Below are positions 1-9,522 of a stretch of DNA of 42,665 nt, piece after piece. Within the stretch, counting starts at the first letter, position 1. The number at the start of each line of letters is the position of its first letter. Source of the DNA: Crenothrix polyspora (GTDB taxonomy: Bacteria > Pseudomonadota > Gammaproteobacteria > Methylococcales > Methylomonadaceae); contig CAMDNJ010000009.1 in the NCBI GenBank assembly GCA_945902915.1, positions 1 through 42,665 on the forward strand, written 5' to 3'. The translations under genes were made by a program, and so were the position numbers. The notes beneath the pieces are model-generated. The model saw only the letters and a program-made list of their open reading frames with translations, was not told the origin of the DNA and did not search any database.

Positions 1-1
1 A

Positions 2-370
2 ACCGGCGACCCACTAAAGCTCCATATTTATGATTATGTGTTTACCGATTCAGACACTGAACGTAAGTTTGTCAAAGAACTGGATACCAGTGCCGAGGTG
101 GTGGTTTATGCCAAATTACCGAATGGTTTCTCTATACCCACCCCTGTAGGAGACTACAACCCGGATTGGGCCATTTCCTTTAAAGAAGGCGCGGTAAAAC
201 ACATCTACTTTGTTGCCGAAACCAAAGGCTCAATGTCATCGATGGAGTTAAGAAAAATTGAAGACTGTAAAATTGAATGTGCCAAGAAGTTTTTTAGCAA
301 AATAACGTCTGACCAAGTTAAGTATGACGTAGTGAGCAGTTATGGCAAGTTGATGGAATTAGTGTCTTAA
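2..370 (+). CDS. type III restriction enzyme Res subunit, C-terminal end (partial)
   Basis: The reading frame is open from the left edge of the window to a TAA at 368-370, so this is the 3' end of a longer gene; the GTG at 38 is internal. The visible part contains a PD-(D/E)xK nuclease core, with NPDW followed about 28 residues later by AETKG. This matches the endonuclease domain at the C-terminus of type III restriction (Res) subunits, which cleave DNA after ATP-driven translocation by the upstream helicase domains. The partner Mod methyltransferase would lie outside the window. The gene is followed by a strong hairpin and by a converging gene. The family call rests on the nuclease motif and its position at the protein end; I am fairly confident but cannot see the helicase part. 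Confidence 0.75.
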   Translation, partial: TGDPLKLHIYDYVFTDSDTERKFVKELDTSAEVVVYAKLPNGFSIPTPVGDYNPDWAISFKEGAVKHIYFVAETKGSMSSMELRKIEDCKIECAKKFFSKITSDQVKYDVVSSYGKLMELVS

Positions 371-401
371 GAATAAAAATATAATAACTTGAGCATTGTT
401 T

Positions 402-452
402 GTGGGAGCGGCTTTAGCCGCGTAATAGTCGCGGCTAAAGCTGCTCCCTCAC
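402..452. terminator. REP-like hairpin between converging genes
   Basis: Two arms of about 20 bases are complementary: GTGGGAGCGGCTTTAGCCGC on the left and its near-exact inverse at 431-452, with a loop of roughly 8 bases. It sits between the 3' end of the restriction gene and the 3' end of nrdJb, so it can act as a bidirectional terminator. The core resembles REP-type intergenic palindromes common in gammaproteobacteria. No T-tract follows directly, so terminator function is an inference. Confidence 0.6.
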
Positions 453-480
453 ATAACTAAAGCCTATAAGTGCTAGACCT

Positions 481-1149
481 TTATTGGCATTTACTTTCGC
501 CGCAATTCAAGCACGTCATACAACCATCCATCATGACCATGGCTTTGGTACTGCACTTTTGGCAAAGTATGGCTTTTTCGGGGAACGCCTGACCTTCTGA
601 TTCGCCATGTTGCGCTTCAAATTCACGGCGTTTTTCATCTAAAAAGTTTTTTTGATGATCGGTCATGACATCGGGCTTGATCATGCCTATATGTTTAAGA
701 TGTGATTCAATGGCATAACCAATTTCAGCAACTAATGAAGGCATAAAGACTCCGCCTTTCTTAAAATAGCCACCACGCGGATCAAACACACCTTTCATTT
801 CTTCAACCAAAAAGCAAGCATCCCCGCCCTTACGAAATACTGCCGAAATAACGCGCGTCAGCGCTAACACCCATTGAAAATGCTCCATATTTTTGGAGTT
901 GATAAAGATTTCATAAGGTCGGCGTTCTTCATGAGTCGTGCCAAGGTTCAACACCATATCATTAATAGTGATATACAAAGCGTGTTCAGACTGCGGAGTT
1001 TTAATCTTATAAGTAGAGCCTAACAGTACTTCTGGGCGCTCTACTTTTTCGTGCATACTTTCTAACGATAACTCGGGTTTAACTGGCTCGGTAGTATCTT
1101 TAGTCACTACTTTGTAGCTGACGATTTTTTTAGCAATTTTATGTGTCAT
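481..1149 (-). CDS. nrdJb: class II ribonucleotide reductase small chain NrdJb (TSCPD and zinc-ribbon)
   Basis: This is the second chain of a split adenosylcobalamin-dependent ribonucleotide reductase, 222 residues long from the ATG at 1149. The frame also opens with a TTG at 1155, but an AGAGAG sequence sits well placed upstream of the ATG. The central part (about 70-155) looks like the TSCPD domain found in class II reductases, with an RRPYEIFINSK stretch. The C-terminus carries paired cysteines (CQKC, CMTC, then further Cys), which in class II enzymes serve as the redox-active tail that re-reduces the active site, probably with a zinc-ribbon fold. It lies 38 bp after nrdJa in the same orientation. 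The same split arrangement is known in Pseudomonas aeruginosa. Confidence 0.85.
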   Translation of the reverse strand: MTHKIAKKIVSYKVVTKDTTEPVKPELSLESMHEKVERPEVLLGSTYKIKTPQSEHALYITINDMVLNLGTTHEERRPYEIFINSKNMEHFQWVLALTRVISAVFRKGGDACFLVEEMKGVFDPRGGYFKKGGVFMPSLVAEIGYAIESHLKHIGMIKPDVMTDHQKNFLDEKRREFEAQHGESEGQAFPEKAILCQKCSTKAMVMMDGCMTCLNCGESKCQ

Positions 1150-1187
1150 GTTCAACTCTCTGTTTAGTATTAAGGCCGCAAGTTAAA

Positions 1188-3338
1188 TTAAAACTTTCCG
1201 TAATAACCTTCTTTCAAGGCATCAAACAGATTAGCTGCACTATGAATTTCGCCATCGTACTCGACATCGTCATTACCTTTAAATTCTACGACGTGTCCAT
1301 CTTCCAAAGTAAATTGATAAGTGGTGTTTTCCAAATCAGATTCTTTAACGAGTACACCTTGGAATACTTCTGGATTAAAACGGAAGGTCGTGCAGCCCTT
1401 TAAACCTTTGTCATAGGCATACTCATAAATAGACTTAAAGTCTTCATAAGGAAAGTCGGTAGGCACATTCGCTGTTTTGGAAATAGACGAGTCTATCCAT
1501 TTTTGCGCAGCCGCTTGTATATCAACATGTTGCTTAGGACTAACATCATCTGCGGCAATAAAATAATCGGGTAGCTTTTGATCTGGATCTTCACTATAAG
1601 GCATAGCCTTAGGATTAATCATTTCTCTATAGGCCAATAATTCAAAAGAAAATACATCGATCTTTTCTTTTGATTTTTTACCTGCACGAATCACATTACG
1701 AGAATAATGATGAGCAAAACTTGGCTCTATGCCATTACTGGCGTTATTGGCTAATGACAAAGAAATTGTTCCTGTCGGTGCAATAGAACTGTGATGGGTA
1801 AAGCGCGCGCCGGTTTCAATCAATTCAGCAATTAACTCTGGCTCTTCCTTTGCGATTTGCTGCATATAGCGACTGTATTTTGCATGTAACACTTTGCCTG
1901 AAATGGAGTCACCCACTTTGTAGCCATCCGCGATCATTTCAGGACGCTTGTGCAGCATTTCACCGTTGACGGTAAATAATTGCTCCATAATAGGGGCAGG
2001 GCCTTTTTCTTTCGCTAACGATAAGCCCGCTTTCCAGCCTTCTATCGATAAAACCTTAGTTACTTCTTCGGTAAAACTTAAAGAAGCATCGTCACCATAT
2101 CTCATACCCAACATAGTCACTGTTGAACCTAAGCCCAAGTAGCCCATGCCATGGCGACGTTTACTAATAATTTCTTCGCGTTGTTTAGGTAAAGGCAAGC
2201 CATTAATTTCGACGACATTATCTAGCATACGTGTGAAAATTTTGATGGCTTTACGATAGGTATCCCAATCAAAATAGGCATCATTGGTAAAAGGTTTTTT
2301 AACAAAACGAGTCAAGTTAATAGAACCCAGCAAACAACTACCATAAGGTGGTAAAGGTTGCTCTCCGCAAGGATTGGTTGCGCGAATCTTCTCGCAAAAC
2401 CAGTTATTATTCATTTCGTTAACTTTGTCGATCAAAATAAAGCCAGGCTCAGCATAATCATAAGTGGAACTCATGATAATGTCCCATAAGCGACGCGCTG
2501 GTAAGGTTTTAGATATCTTACAAGCAATCAAGCCATCGCTATTAAGTACATATCCTTCTGTAACAGGAAGATCACGCCAAATAATTTTTTCGCGGTCATT
2601 TAAATCTAACTGATCTAACTGAACTTCCTTTTCAGTGACTGGGAAAGATAAAAACCAAGGTAAATCGCCTTTAACAGCTTGCATAAATTCAGCCGTAATC
2701 AACAACGACAAGTTAAATTGGCGCAAACGACCATCTTCACGCTTAACTCTTATAAAATCAATGACATCAGGATGGCCTATATCAAAAGTGGCCATTTGTG
2801 CGCCACGACGACCACCCGCAGAGGAAACGGTAAAGCACATCTTGTCATAAATATCCATGAAGGATAGTGGTCCCGAGGTATAAGCGCCCGCACCCGAAAC
2901 ATAGGCGTCTTTTGGTCTTAAGGTAGAAAACTCATAACCAATCCCACAGCCGGCCTTTAAGGTAAGTCCTGCCTCATGCACCTTACCGAGGATATCATCC
3001 ATAGAATCTGCGATAGTCCCTGATACCGTACAGTTAATCGTTGACGTCGCAGGTTTATGATCTAGTGCGCCGGCATTTGAGACGATTCGTCCAGCAGGAA
3101 TAACACCTTGACGTAAAGCCCAGAGAAATTCTTTATAGTATTGTTCCTGTTTCGCACGGCCTTTTTCTACACCTGACAAGGCCATAGCAACCCGCTGATA
3201 AGTTTCATCAATAGAGCCGTCTACCGCTAAGCCATCTTTACTTTTTAAACGATATTTTGTATCCCAAATATCCATAGAGGCATCTTGGAAAGGAATTTCC
3301 GTAACAGTATTAGCGATAACATGAAGTTTTGCTGGCAT
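1188..3338 (-). CDS. nrdJa: adenosylcobalamin-dependent ribonucleotide reductase, catalytic chain NrdJa
   Basis: The 716-residue protein reduces ribonucleotides to deoxyribonucleotides with a cobalamin-generated thiyl radical and works with or without oxygen. Diagnostic pieces are INCTVSG (Cys103, one of the active-site redox pair), KAGCGIGYEFSTLRP near 128-142, the radical-site loop NPCGEQPL at 322-329 and the IAPTGTISL loop in the C-terminal third. It ends in GCTTFRFNPE plus a short tail, and the TSCPD and Cys-rich tail are supplied by the separate downstream nrdJb. The ATG at 3338 is preceded by a weak AGAGAT. A pair of NrdR boxes lies about 90-130 bp upstream, so NrdR repression is likely. 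Confidence 0.93.
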   Translation of the reverse strand: MPAKLHVIANTVTEIPFQDASMDIWDTKYRLKSKDGLAVDGSIDETYQRVAMALSGVEKGRAKQEQYYKEFLWALRQGVIPAGRIVSNAGALDHKPATSTINCTVSGTIADSMDDILGKVHEAGLTLKAGCGIGYEFSTLRPKDAYVSGAGAYTSGPLSFMDIYDKMCFTVSSAGGRRGAQMATFDIGHPDVIDFIRVKREDGRLRQFNLSLLITAEFMQAVKGDLPWFLSFPVTEKEVQLDQLDLNDREKIIWRDLPVTEGYVLNSDGLIACKISKTLPARRLWDIIMSSTYDYAEPGFILIDKVNEMNNNWFCEKIRATNPCGEQPLPPYGSCLLGSINLTRFVKKPFTNDAYFDWDTYRKAIKIFTRMLDNVVEINGLPLPKQREEIISKRRHGMGYLGLGSTVTMLGMRYGDDASLSFTEEVTKVLSIEGWKAGLSLAKEKGPAPIMEQLFTVNGEMLHKRPEMIADGYKVGDSISGKVLHAKYSRYMQQIAKEEPELIAELIETGARFTHHSSIAPTGTISLSLANNASNGIEPSFAHHYSRNVIRAGKKSKEKIDVFSFELLAYREMINPKAMPYSEDPDQKLPDYFIAADDVSPKQHVDIQAAAQKWIDSSISKTANVPTDFPYEDFKSIYEYAYDKGLKGCTTFRFNPEVFQGVLVKESDLENTTYQFTLEDGHVVEFKGNDDVEYDGEIHSAANLFDALKEGYYGKF

Positions 3339-3424
3339 GGTTTATTGATCTCTGCAAGTAATAATGAATAGGTGAATAGCGAATAAATCACTAGCTGATA
3401 TCTCGGAGAGTTCTTGCTCTAAAA

Positions 3425-3471
3425 TATCTATATGTAGTTTGTTTTTAATATTTAGACACAATATATAGTGT
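3425..3471 (-). promoter_or_regulatory. tandem NrdR boxes upstream of nrdJa
   Basis: ACACAATATATAGTGT at 3456-3471 matches the 16-bp NrdR box consensus (ACACWATATATWGTGT) at every position. A second, weaker box at 3425-3440 (TATCTATATGTAGTTT) matches 11 of 16 positions. The two starts are exactly 31 bp apart, the three-helical-turn spacing known for NrdR operators. They lie between the divergent nrdJa and hslV genes and about 87-133 bp upstream of the nrdJa start. An AT-rich -10-like sequence overlaps the boxes on the minus strand. NrdR is a zinc and ATP/dATP-sensing repressor of ribonucleotide reductase genes; its own gene is not in this window. Confidence 0.82.
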
Positions 3472-3509
3472 TTTATGAAAGAAACAACTGATTTATTGGC
3501 TAAGCTAAT

Positions 3510-3540
3510 AAGCACCCAATCAAAGCTTATCTAGGTGCTT
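3510..3540. other. hairpin in the nrdJa-hslV divergent gap
   Basis: AAGCACC at 3510-3516 pairs with GGTGCTT at 3534-3540 across a 17-base loop, followed by GTTTTG on the plus strand. The 480-bp gap 3339-3818 also holds the NrdR boxes and a TTGACA at 3676-3681 that lacks a well-spaced -10 partner. I found no cobalamin-riboswitch box in it. The role of the hairpin is unknown. Confidence 0.4.
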
Positions 3541-3818
3541 GTTTTGTAAGCTATGGGCTTTCTTAAAGGCAAGCTTTCTATGCAAGAAATTTTTTTATCG
3601 CTATTTCCAGTTGCCGCTATAAAATCACTGCAAACTATGACGAGCCTATTTTTATCACTAACATTTAACATTCCATTGACAAATCCTGACTATTATCAAA
3701 GGTCTCCCATGGCTATAACTTAATATAGAGACATATAGCTTCAGTATTTTTCCCAACATTTTAAATTTATACCATGTAAAATTGTGAACTTGTTTTTTGT
3801 TATTTTTGGGATGTTAAC

Positions 3819-4364
3819 GTGTTTAGAGGAACTACCATTCTTTCTGTACGTCGAGGCGGCAAAGTTGTCATCGGTGGCGATGGCCAAGTCACATTAGGTA
3901 ATACGGTCATGAAAGGCAATGCCCGTAAAGTACGCAGACTTTATCATGATAAAGTTATCGCTGGTTTTGCAGGCGCCACATCAGATGCTTTTACCTTATT
4001 TGAACACTTTGAAGGTAAACTGGAAAAGCATCGTGGCAACCTTACCCGTGCAGCAGTTGAGATGGCTAAAGATTGGCGTACAGACCGCGCTTTACGTAAA
4101 CTAGAAGCCTTACTCACCATCGCTGACTCAAGAACCTCATTAATTATTTCCGGTACCGGTGATGTTATCGAACCTGAATTTAACTTAATGGCCATCGGTT
4201 CAGGTGGGGCCTTTGCTCAAGCGGCTGCTCGCGCATTATTGGAAAACACCGACCTTAGTGCTAGGGAAATTGTCGAGAGATCTTTAAATATTGCTGCCGA
4301 TATTTGTATTTATACCAATCATAATCTTCGTATAGAAGAGCTAGACGCAGAACCCAACGAGTAA
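3819..4364 (+). CDS. hslV: ATP-dependent protease peptidase subunit HslV
   Basis: HslV is the proteasome-like peptidase of the cytoplasmic HslUV (ClpQY) protease. The 181-residue protein begins [12 protein letters not shown]; removal of the first four residues would expose Thr5 as the N-terminal nucleophile. Conserved blocks follow: [33 protein letters not shown] and [16 protein letters not shown]. The start is a GTG at 3819, chosen because it gives the usual N-terminus; a nearby ATG at 3809 is in another frame. hslU follows after only 4 bp, so the two are one operon. In many gammaproteobacteria the operon is heat-shock controlled, but no clear sigma-32 promoter was seen here. Confidence 0.96.
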   Translation: MFRGTTILSVRRGGKVVIGGDGQVTLGNTVMKGNARKVRRLYHDKVIAGFAGATSDAFTLFEHFEGKLEKHRGNLTRAAVEMAKDWRTDRALRKLEALLTIADSRTSLIISGTGDVIEPEFNLMAIGSGGAFAQAAARALLENTDLSAREIVERSLNIAADICIYTNHNLRIEELDAEPNE

Positions 4365-4368
4365 GCGC

Positions 4369-5694
4369 ATGACACAAATGACCCCTAAAGAAATTGTAAG
4401 CGAATTAGATAAGCATATTGTTGGTCAAGCCAGCGCCAAGCGTTCAGTGGCGATTGCACTAAGAAACCGTTGGCGTCGCCAGCAAGTTGATCCTGCCTTA
4501 CGTGATGAAATCACACCTAAAAATATCTTGATGATAGGCCCTACCGGCGTAGGTAAAACTGAAATCGCAAGACGTTTGGCAAGATTAGCCAACGCCCCCT
4601 TTATTAAGATAGAAGCCACCAAATTTACTGAAGTCGGCTATGTTGGCCGTGATGTTGAATCTATCATTCGTGACTTGGCTGATACTGCCATCAAAATGAC
4701 ACGGTTAGTAGAAATGGAAAAGGTTCAAAACAAAGCCTTTGATGCCGCTGAAGAAAAAGTTTTAGACTTACTTTTACCTAAAGCGGATGGAGGTATGTTA
4801 TCCGATACCCAAGAAGCGACTCGTCAAAAAATGCGTAAGAAATTGCGAGAAGGCGATCTGGATGATAAAGAAATAGAAATTGATGTGCATGTTGCGCCTA
4901 TTGGCGTAGAGATCATGGCTCCTCCTGGTATGGAAGAAATGACCAGTCAGTTACAAGGCATGTTTCAAAGCATGGGCTCAGGTAAAACTAAGTCTCGCAA
5001 AATGTCTATTAAAAAAGCCTTACAAACTTTGCAAGAAGAAGAAGCGGCTAAATTAGTTAATGAAGACGATATACGCACACGAGCAGTCGATGCTGTAGAA
5101 CAAAACGGCATCGTCTTCTTAGACGAAATCGACAAAATTTGTAAACGTTCAGAAATGGGCAGTGGCGGCAGCGATGTCTCGCGCGAAGGCGTACAGCGTG
5201 ATTTACTACCCTTAGTTGAAGGTAGTACGGTTAGCACCAAATATGGCACGATTAAAACCGATCATATCTTATTTATTGCTTCAGGTGCTTTTCATGTCGC
5301 CAAGCCTTCTGACATGATTCCCGAACTACAAGGACGCTTCCCGATTCGTGTTGAACTCAGCGCCTTGTCAGCCGATGATTTTGTGCGTATTTTAACCGAA
5401 CCGAATGCTTCATTAACTGAACAATATATCGCTTTATTGGCTACAGAAGGCGTGTCATTAAGCTTCACCCCAGAAGGTATACTGCGTATTGCAGAACTCG
5501 CATGGGAAGTTAATGAAAGCACTGAAAATATCGGTGCCAGACGTTTACACACCATGCTGGAGCGCTTGTTGGAAACTATTTCCTATGACGCCCCTGACTT
5601 AATCGAAAAAACGATCGTTATTGACGCATCTTATGTCAATCAAAGTTTAGCCGAACTGGTTAAAGACGAAGATTTAAGTCGCTATATTTTATAG
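4369..5694 (+). CDS. hslU: HslU ATPase, unfoldase of the HslUV protease
   Basis: This 441-residue AAA+ ATPase unfolds substrates and feeds them to HslV. Visible motifs are the Walker A GPTGVGKT (57-64), the pore loop GYVGRD (90-95), the family-specific I-domain between about 110 and 240, Walker B VFLDEIDK (249-256) and a sensor-2 region around IGARRLH. The protein ends in DLSRYIL, the C-terminal tail that docks into HslV and activates it. Length is normal for the family. It is the second gene of the hslVU operon, and the DUF971 gene follows after about 130 bp. Confidence 0.97.
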   Translation: MTQMTPKEIVSELDKHIVGQASAKRSVAIALRNRWRRQQVDPALRDEITPKNILMIGPTGVGKTEIARRLARLANAPFIKIEATKFTEVGYVGRDVESIIRDLADTAIKMTRLVEMEKVQNKAFDAAEEKVLDLLLPKADGGMLSDTQEATRQKMRKKLREGDLDDKEIEIDVHVAPIGVEIMAPPGMEEMTSQLQGMFQSMGSGKTKSRKMSIKKALQTLQEEEAAKLVNEDDIRTRAVDAVEQNGIVFLDEIDKICKRSEMGSGGSDVSREGVQRDLLPLVEGSTVSTKYGTIKTDHILFIASGAFHVAKPSDMIPELQGRFPIRVELSALSADDFVRILTEPNASLTEQYIALLATEGVSLSFTPEGILRIAELAWEVNESTENIGARRLHTMLERLLETISYDAPDLIEKTIVIDASYVNQSLAELVKDEDLSRYIL

Positions 5695-5825
5695 CTTGGT
5701 GTCCGACTAGGTAACTCGCAATAAATAAAATATCCCATAGGCTGTGCTGAAGACTAGTGAAGTGCTTGTTATTGTGTCTTACGCTACAACTAATCCGATT
5801 TATTTCACTGATGTTTTTAAATCCC

Positions 5826-6224
5826 ATGCGCTTAACTGTAACACCTTGCAACACTTGGCCTACTGAAATCAAACTGCATCAAGTATCCGACATACTTGAA
5901 ATCAGCTTTGATGACGGCAGCGTCTTTAAACTGCCCTGTGAATATTTGCGTGTCTACACGCCTTCAGCAGAAGCAGTCGGACATGCGCCCGGCCAAGAAA
6001 TTCTGCAGCTAGGTAAAGAAGCCGTCAGTATTAACGAAATTAAACCCATAGGTAACTATGCCATTTGTCCCATCTTTAGCGACGGACATAATAGTGGCAT
6101 TTACACTTGGGATTTATTATATAAACTAGGCGCTGAATATAAAGCCTTATGGGCTAACTACCTAAACGAACTTAAAGATGCCGGACACCCGCGTCAAGAA
6201 TCACTTAATACACGGTATAACTAA
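5826..6224 (+). CDS. DUF971 / gamma-butyrobetaine-hydroxylase-like N-domain protein
   Basis: The small soluble protein belongs to the DUF971 family, which shares the fold of the N-terminal domain of gamma-butyrobetaine hydroxylase. It has the family signature: [30 protein letters not shown] and [10 protein letters not shown]. The frame is open further upstream, but the ATG at 5826 (132 residues) fits the usual family length; an ATG at 5811 is the alternative, and neither has a strong ribosome site. Its stop overlaps the ubiE start (TAATG). It commonly sits between hslU and ubiE in gammaproteobacteria. Its biochemical role is not established; an iron-sulfur or redox function has been proposed for related proteins. 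Confidence 0.85.
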   Translation: MRLTVTPCNTWPTEIKLHQVSDILEISFDDGSVFKLPCEYLRVYTPSAEAVGHAPGQEILQLGKEAVSINEIKPIGNYAICPIFSDGHNSGIYTWDLLYKLGAEYKALWANYLNELKDAGHPRQESLNTRYN

Positions 6225-6973
6225 TGACAAACGATAACACCACCCATTTTGGTTTCAAGCAAGTTGCCACCGATGAAAAAGTTAATCTGGTACGAGGCGT
6301 ATTTGATTCGGTTGCCGGACAATATGACATCATGAATGATTTGATGTCACTGGGCATACACCGTATTTGGAAGCGCGTTGCCGTACAACTCAGCAATGTG
6401 CGCCAAGGTGAAAAAGTGCTGGATTTAGCCGGTGGAACAGGCGATTTAACGATACTCTTTGAACAACGCGTCGGCAAAGACGGCCAAGTCGTTTTGGCCG
6501 ATATTAATTCTGAAATGTTACGCACCGGTCGTAGTCGTCTGATTGATAAAGGCTTAGTAGGTAATATTCGTTATGCCCAAGTTAATGCCGAATGCTTACC
6601 CTTCGAAGATAATACCTTTGATTGTGTGTGTATTGCTTTTGGTCTGCGCAATGTCACTGATAAAGACGCTGCCTTACGCTCTATGCATAGAGTATTAAAA
6701 CCAGGTGGTCGCGTCATCGTCTTGGAGTTCTCTCATCCTGTCGATAAAGTCACCGAAAAAGTCTACGACTTTTATTCATTCAAGTTATTACCCAAAATTG
6801 GTAAGTTCGTTGCCAAAGATGAAGACAGCTACCGCTATCTTGCCGAATCTATTCGTATGCACCCAAAGCAAGACGAACTTAAAAAAATGATGGAGAACGC
6901 AGGCCTAGAACGCTGTGAATACTTCAACATGACCCAAGGCATTGTTGCTGTACATAGAGGTTATAAAATCTAA
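6224..6973 (+). CDS. ubiE: ubiquinone/menaquinone C-methyltransferase UbiE
   Basis: UbiE transfers a methyl group from S-adenosylmethionine to the quinol ring during ubiquinone (and menaquinone) synthesis. The 249-residue protein has the class I methyltransferase motif [12 protein letters not shown] at 65-75, DINSEML after it, and the UbiE-specific [25 protein letters not shown] stretch split around residues 145-170. The C-terminal [11 protein letters not shown] is the normal family end. The start overlaps the DUF971 stop by one base, and ubiJ begins one base after its stop, which implies translational coupling across the three genes. Confidence 0.96.
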   Translation: MTNDNTTHFGFKQVATDEKVNLVRGVFDSVAGQYDIMNDLMSLGIHRIWKRVAVQLSNVRQGEKVLDLAGGTGDLTILFEQRVGKDGQVVLADINSEMLRTGRSRLIDKGLVGNIRYAQVNAECLPFEDNTFDCVCIAFGLRNVTDKDAALRSMHRVLKPGGRVIVLEFSHPVDKVTEKVYDFYSFKLLPKIGKFVAKDEDSYRYLAESIRMHPKQDELKKMMENAGLERCEYFNMTQGIVAVHRGYKI

Positions 6974-6974
6974 T

Positions 6975-7595
6975 ATGGCGATTAAAGCCTTGTTGATGAA
7001 TGCCTTAGAAACAGCCATCAATCAATATATTAGTTTAGACCCTAATGCCTCTACTTTTTTAGCGCCCTTAGCTGGAAAAGTTATCAAGGTAGCAATAACG
7101 TCGCTTAATGAAGACCTCTATCTGTGCCCTAGCGCAGATGCCATACAGCTACTCGATTTCAGCTCAGAGCCAGCTGACACGCAATTAACTGGCTCAGTGT
7201 TTGCTTTTGGCTTAATGGGTTTAAGCTCCAAACCTATGCGTTCGATTTTTTCTGGTGACATACAAATCGAAGGCGATATGCAACTAGGCCGCAAGTTTCA
7301 AGCGCTATTTTCTAAACTAGAAATTAATCTCGAACCGCATGTTGCTCGCTACACGGGCGACAATGTCGCCCAGCAGCTTAGTCAGTTTTTTAAATCCGGT
7401 CAAGAATGGAGCAAAGAGTCTATTGAAAGTTTTAGGCTAAATGTCTCAGAATATTTACAAGAAGAAACGCGCGAACTTCCTTCTGAGCCAGAAGTAGCTA
7501 TTTTCCATTCCCAAGTAGATGAGTTACGCACGCAGTTTGATAGACTGCAAAGTCGTATAGAGCGATTAGAACATGCTCTCCTGAATAAATCGTAG
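6975..7595 (+). CDS. ubiJ: ubiquinone biosynthesis accessory factor UbiJ (SCP2 domain)
   Basis: UbiJ is a lipid-binding accessory factor of the aerobic ubiquinone (Ubi) complex; with UbiK it delivers hydrophobic intermediates. The frame opens at 6942 inside ubiE, but the ATG at 6975, one base after the ubiE stop, gives the family-like start MAIKALLMNALETAIN and a 206-residue protein. Residues about 20-110 fit the SCP2 sterol-carrier fold (GDIQIEGDMQLGRKFQALF). The C-terminus from about 165 is a coiled coil (DELRTQFDRLQSRIERLEHAL), as expected for contact with UbiK. Its place between ubiE and ubiB is the standard one. Confidence 0.88.
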   Translation: MAIKALLMNALETAINQYISLDPNASTFLAPLAGKVIKVAITSLNEDLYLCPSADAIQLLDFSSEPADTQLTGSVFAFGLMGLSSKPMRSIFSGDIQIEGDMQLGRKFQALFSKLEINLEPHVARYTGDNVAQQLSQFFKSGQEWSKESIESFRLNVSEYLQEETRELPSEPEVAIFHSQVDELRTQFDRLQSRIERLEHALLNKS

Positions 7596-7624
7596 TTATT
7601 CAGTAACGTTGCTTTAGTCTCGTT

Positions 7625-7840
7625 TGCAGCGCTGAGCACCGCAGGTTTTGTCGGGATTAGCCCGAAGGGGCGCGGCATGGATGCCTTGGGTCGGTAGGAG
7701 GGCAGGACGCCCTCTCTACCGACCCAAGGCAAAACCGAGGAGCGCAGATCGAGCTGCAATCGAGCCGCCTTTTCTTTGGATACTTTCTAAAGGCTGCCCA
7801 AAAGAAAGTATCTCGCCTTCGGGTGCGAAGACCCGATTAA
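7625..7840. repeat. composite intergenic repeat with a long palindrome
   Basis: The gap between ubiJ and ubiB (7596-7955) holds no gene but is dominated by nested inverted repeats. The main one, 7683-7730, has arms of about 21 bases starting GCCTTGGGTCGGTAG and closing CTACCGACCCAAGGC around a GC-rich tip. Beside it are TCGGG-CCCGA at 7651-7665, GATACTTTCT at 7779-7788 pairing with AGAAAGTATC at 7803-7812, and TCGGGT-ACCCGA at 7819-7836. CCCGAAGG (7661-7668) also pairs with CCTTCGGG (7816-7823), enclosing the whole block. This looks like a dispersed repeat family of methanotroph-type genomes; that is from memory. Confidence 0.65.
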
Positions 7841-7955
7841 CACATCGTCGCGATAGCGACTTCATTATTTGTTATTTTAATCCGCTGAATGGCTGCGTAA
7901 CATCGGTTAATAATTACAATAAATCTAACTAAAGCCCAACACCTAAAGGTAATTC

Positions 7956-9506
7956 GTGATCCGACCTAACATATTATTACGCCTGATCCATATCAACTGG
8001 GTACTGGTCGTTCACGGCCTAGACGAAATTATTTTAAAGACCCATTTATTTCGCCCTATACGCTATTTAGCTGTTTTTACCCCCAGTTATTGGCTTAAGA
8101 AAAAAACCGAACCGCGTGGCGTTAGGATTAGGCGGGCACTGGAAGACTTAGGGCCTATTTATGTCAAATTCGGCCAAGCCTTATCGACGCGCAAAGATTT
8201 ACTGCCTGATGATATTGCCGATGAGCTGGTAAAACTACAAGACCGAGTCCCGCCTTTTAGTAACGACATTGCTCGTAATATTATCGAAAAAGAACTAGGC
8301 ATGTCCATTGCCGAGGCTTTTGCAGAATTTGATGCCACGCCTTTAGCCTCAGCCTCGGTAGCCCAAGTGCATACTGCCATCTTGCATAGCGGCGAGAATG
8401 TAGTGGTTAAGGTTTTGCGCCCTGATATTGAAGCGCGTATTCGTTCTGATATCGGCTTACTTTATGAACTCGCAGGTTTTGCAGAACGCTTCTGGCCTGA
8501 TGCCAAACGCTTACGCGCTAAAGAAGTCGTCGCCGAATTTGAAAAAACCACCTTAGATGAATTAGATTTAGTTAGAGAAGCCGCCAACGCGGCTAAATTG
8601 CGCCGCAATTTTGAAAACTCAGAACTTATCTATATCCCCGAAGTTCATTGGCCATTGACCCGTCAAAAAGTTATGGTCATGGAACGCATTTATGGCATAC
8701 CGGTTGGTGACATTGAACAACTTAAAGCCAGTGGTGCTGATTTCAAAGCATTGGCAGAACGCGGCGTAGAAATATTTTTTACGCAAGTGTTTAGAGATAA
8801 CTTCTTTCATGCCGACATGCATCCCGGCAATATCTTCGTTGATTTACCGGACAAATACATCGCAGTAGATTTTGGTATCGTTGGTTCTTTATCGCTTTCT
8901 GATCAGCGTTATCTGGCAGAAAACTTCTTAGCGTTTTTTAACCGCGATTACCGTAAAGTCGCAGAAATGCACGTAGAATCTGGCTGGGTACCTAGCACCA
9001 CGCGCATAGAAGAATTTGAATCGGCCATACGCAGCGTTTGTGAACCTATCTTTGAAAAACCCCTCAAGGATATTTCCTTTGGCCAATTATTACTGCGCTT
9101 GTTTCAGACCGCTCAACGCTTTGATATGCGTGTACAACCCCAACTGGTGTTGTTACAAAAAACTTTACTCAATATTGAAGGCTTAGGCAGACAGCTTTAT
9201 CCAGAACTAGACTTATGGCAAACCGCCAAACCTTACTTAGAAAAATGGTTTCATGAACGCATAGGCCCTAAAGCCAAAATTGATAAAATCATTAAACAGC
9301 TTCCTGAGTTTGCCGAGCAATTTCCGCAAATACCCTCATTACTGTACAAGGCCTTAGATAGTGCCGCACAAAGCCAAGCTAACACACAAGCACAGCAACA
9401 AGAACTAAAATTATTACGGCAGCAAATAACTGATAATCATCGCAGCACCTTATGGGCGATGATTATCAGTGCGACAGTCATCAGTTTGGCGATATTGTTT
9501 CAATAG
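7956..9506 (+). CDS. ubiB: ubiquinone biosynthesis ATPase/kinase-like protein UbiB
   Basis: UbiB is an ADCK/ABC1-family atypical kinase needed for ubiquinone synthesis; it hydrolyses ATP at the membrane and is thought to help extract quinone intermediates. The 516-residue protein shows the family's KxGQ motif (KFGQ, 71-74), the alanine-rich loop ASASVAQVH (131-139), Lys152 in [18 protein letters not shown] (285-294) and the DFG at 305-307. A C-terminal hydrophobic segment (about 497-516) is the membrane anchor. The GTG at 7956 has AAAGGT upstream. It is separated from ubiJ by a 360-bp repeat-bearing gap, so it may have its own promoter. Confidence 0.95.
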   Translation: MIRPNILLRLIHINWVLVVHGLDEIILKTHLFRPIRYLAVFTPSYWLKKKTEPRGVRIRRALEDLGPIYVKFGQALSTRKDLLPDDIADELVKLQDRVPPFSNDIARNIIEKELGMSIAEAFAEFDATPLASASVAQVHTAILHSGENVVVKVLRPDIEARIRSDIGLLYELAGFAERFWPDAKRLRAKEVVAEFEKTTLDELDLVREAANAAKLRRNFENSELIYIPEVHWPLTRQKVMVMERIYGIPVGDIEQLKASGADFKALAERGVEIFFTQVFRDNFFHADMHPGNIFVDLPDKYIAVDFGIVGSLSLSDQRYLAENFLAFFNRDYRKVAEMHVESGWVPSTTRIEEFESAIRSVCEPIFEKPLKDISFGQLLLRLFQTAQRFDMRVQPQLVLLQKTLLNIEGLGRQLYPELDLWQTAKPYLEKWFHERIGPKAKIDKIIKQLPEFAEQFPQIPSLLYKALDSAAQSQANTQAQQQELKLLRQQITDNHRSTLWAMIISATVISLAILFQ

Positions 9507-9522
9507 CGAACGAACGAATCAA

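Noticed and set aside
1143-2867. plus-strand ORFs across nrdJa
   Set aside because: They are antisense shadows of nrdJa, which has clear family motifs on the minus strand.
3339-3818. cobalamin riboswitch in front of nrdJa
   Set aside because: I looked for the conserved B12-box core and found none in the 480-bp gap; the NrdR boxes give a better explanation of control.
3660-3818. sigma-32 heat-shock promoter before hslV
   Set aside because: TTGACA at 3676 has no CCCCAT-type partner at the right distance; the candidate CCCAT at 3706 is too far away.
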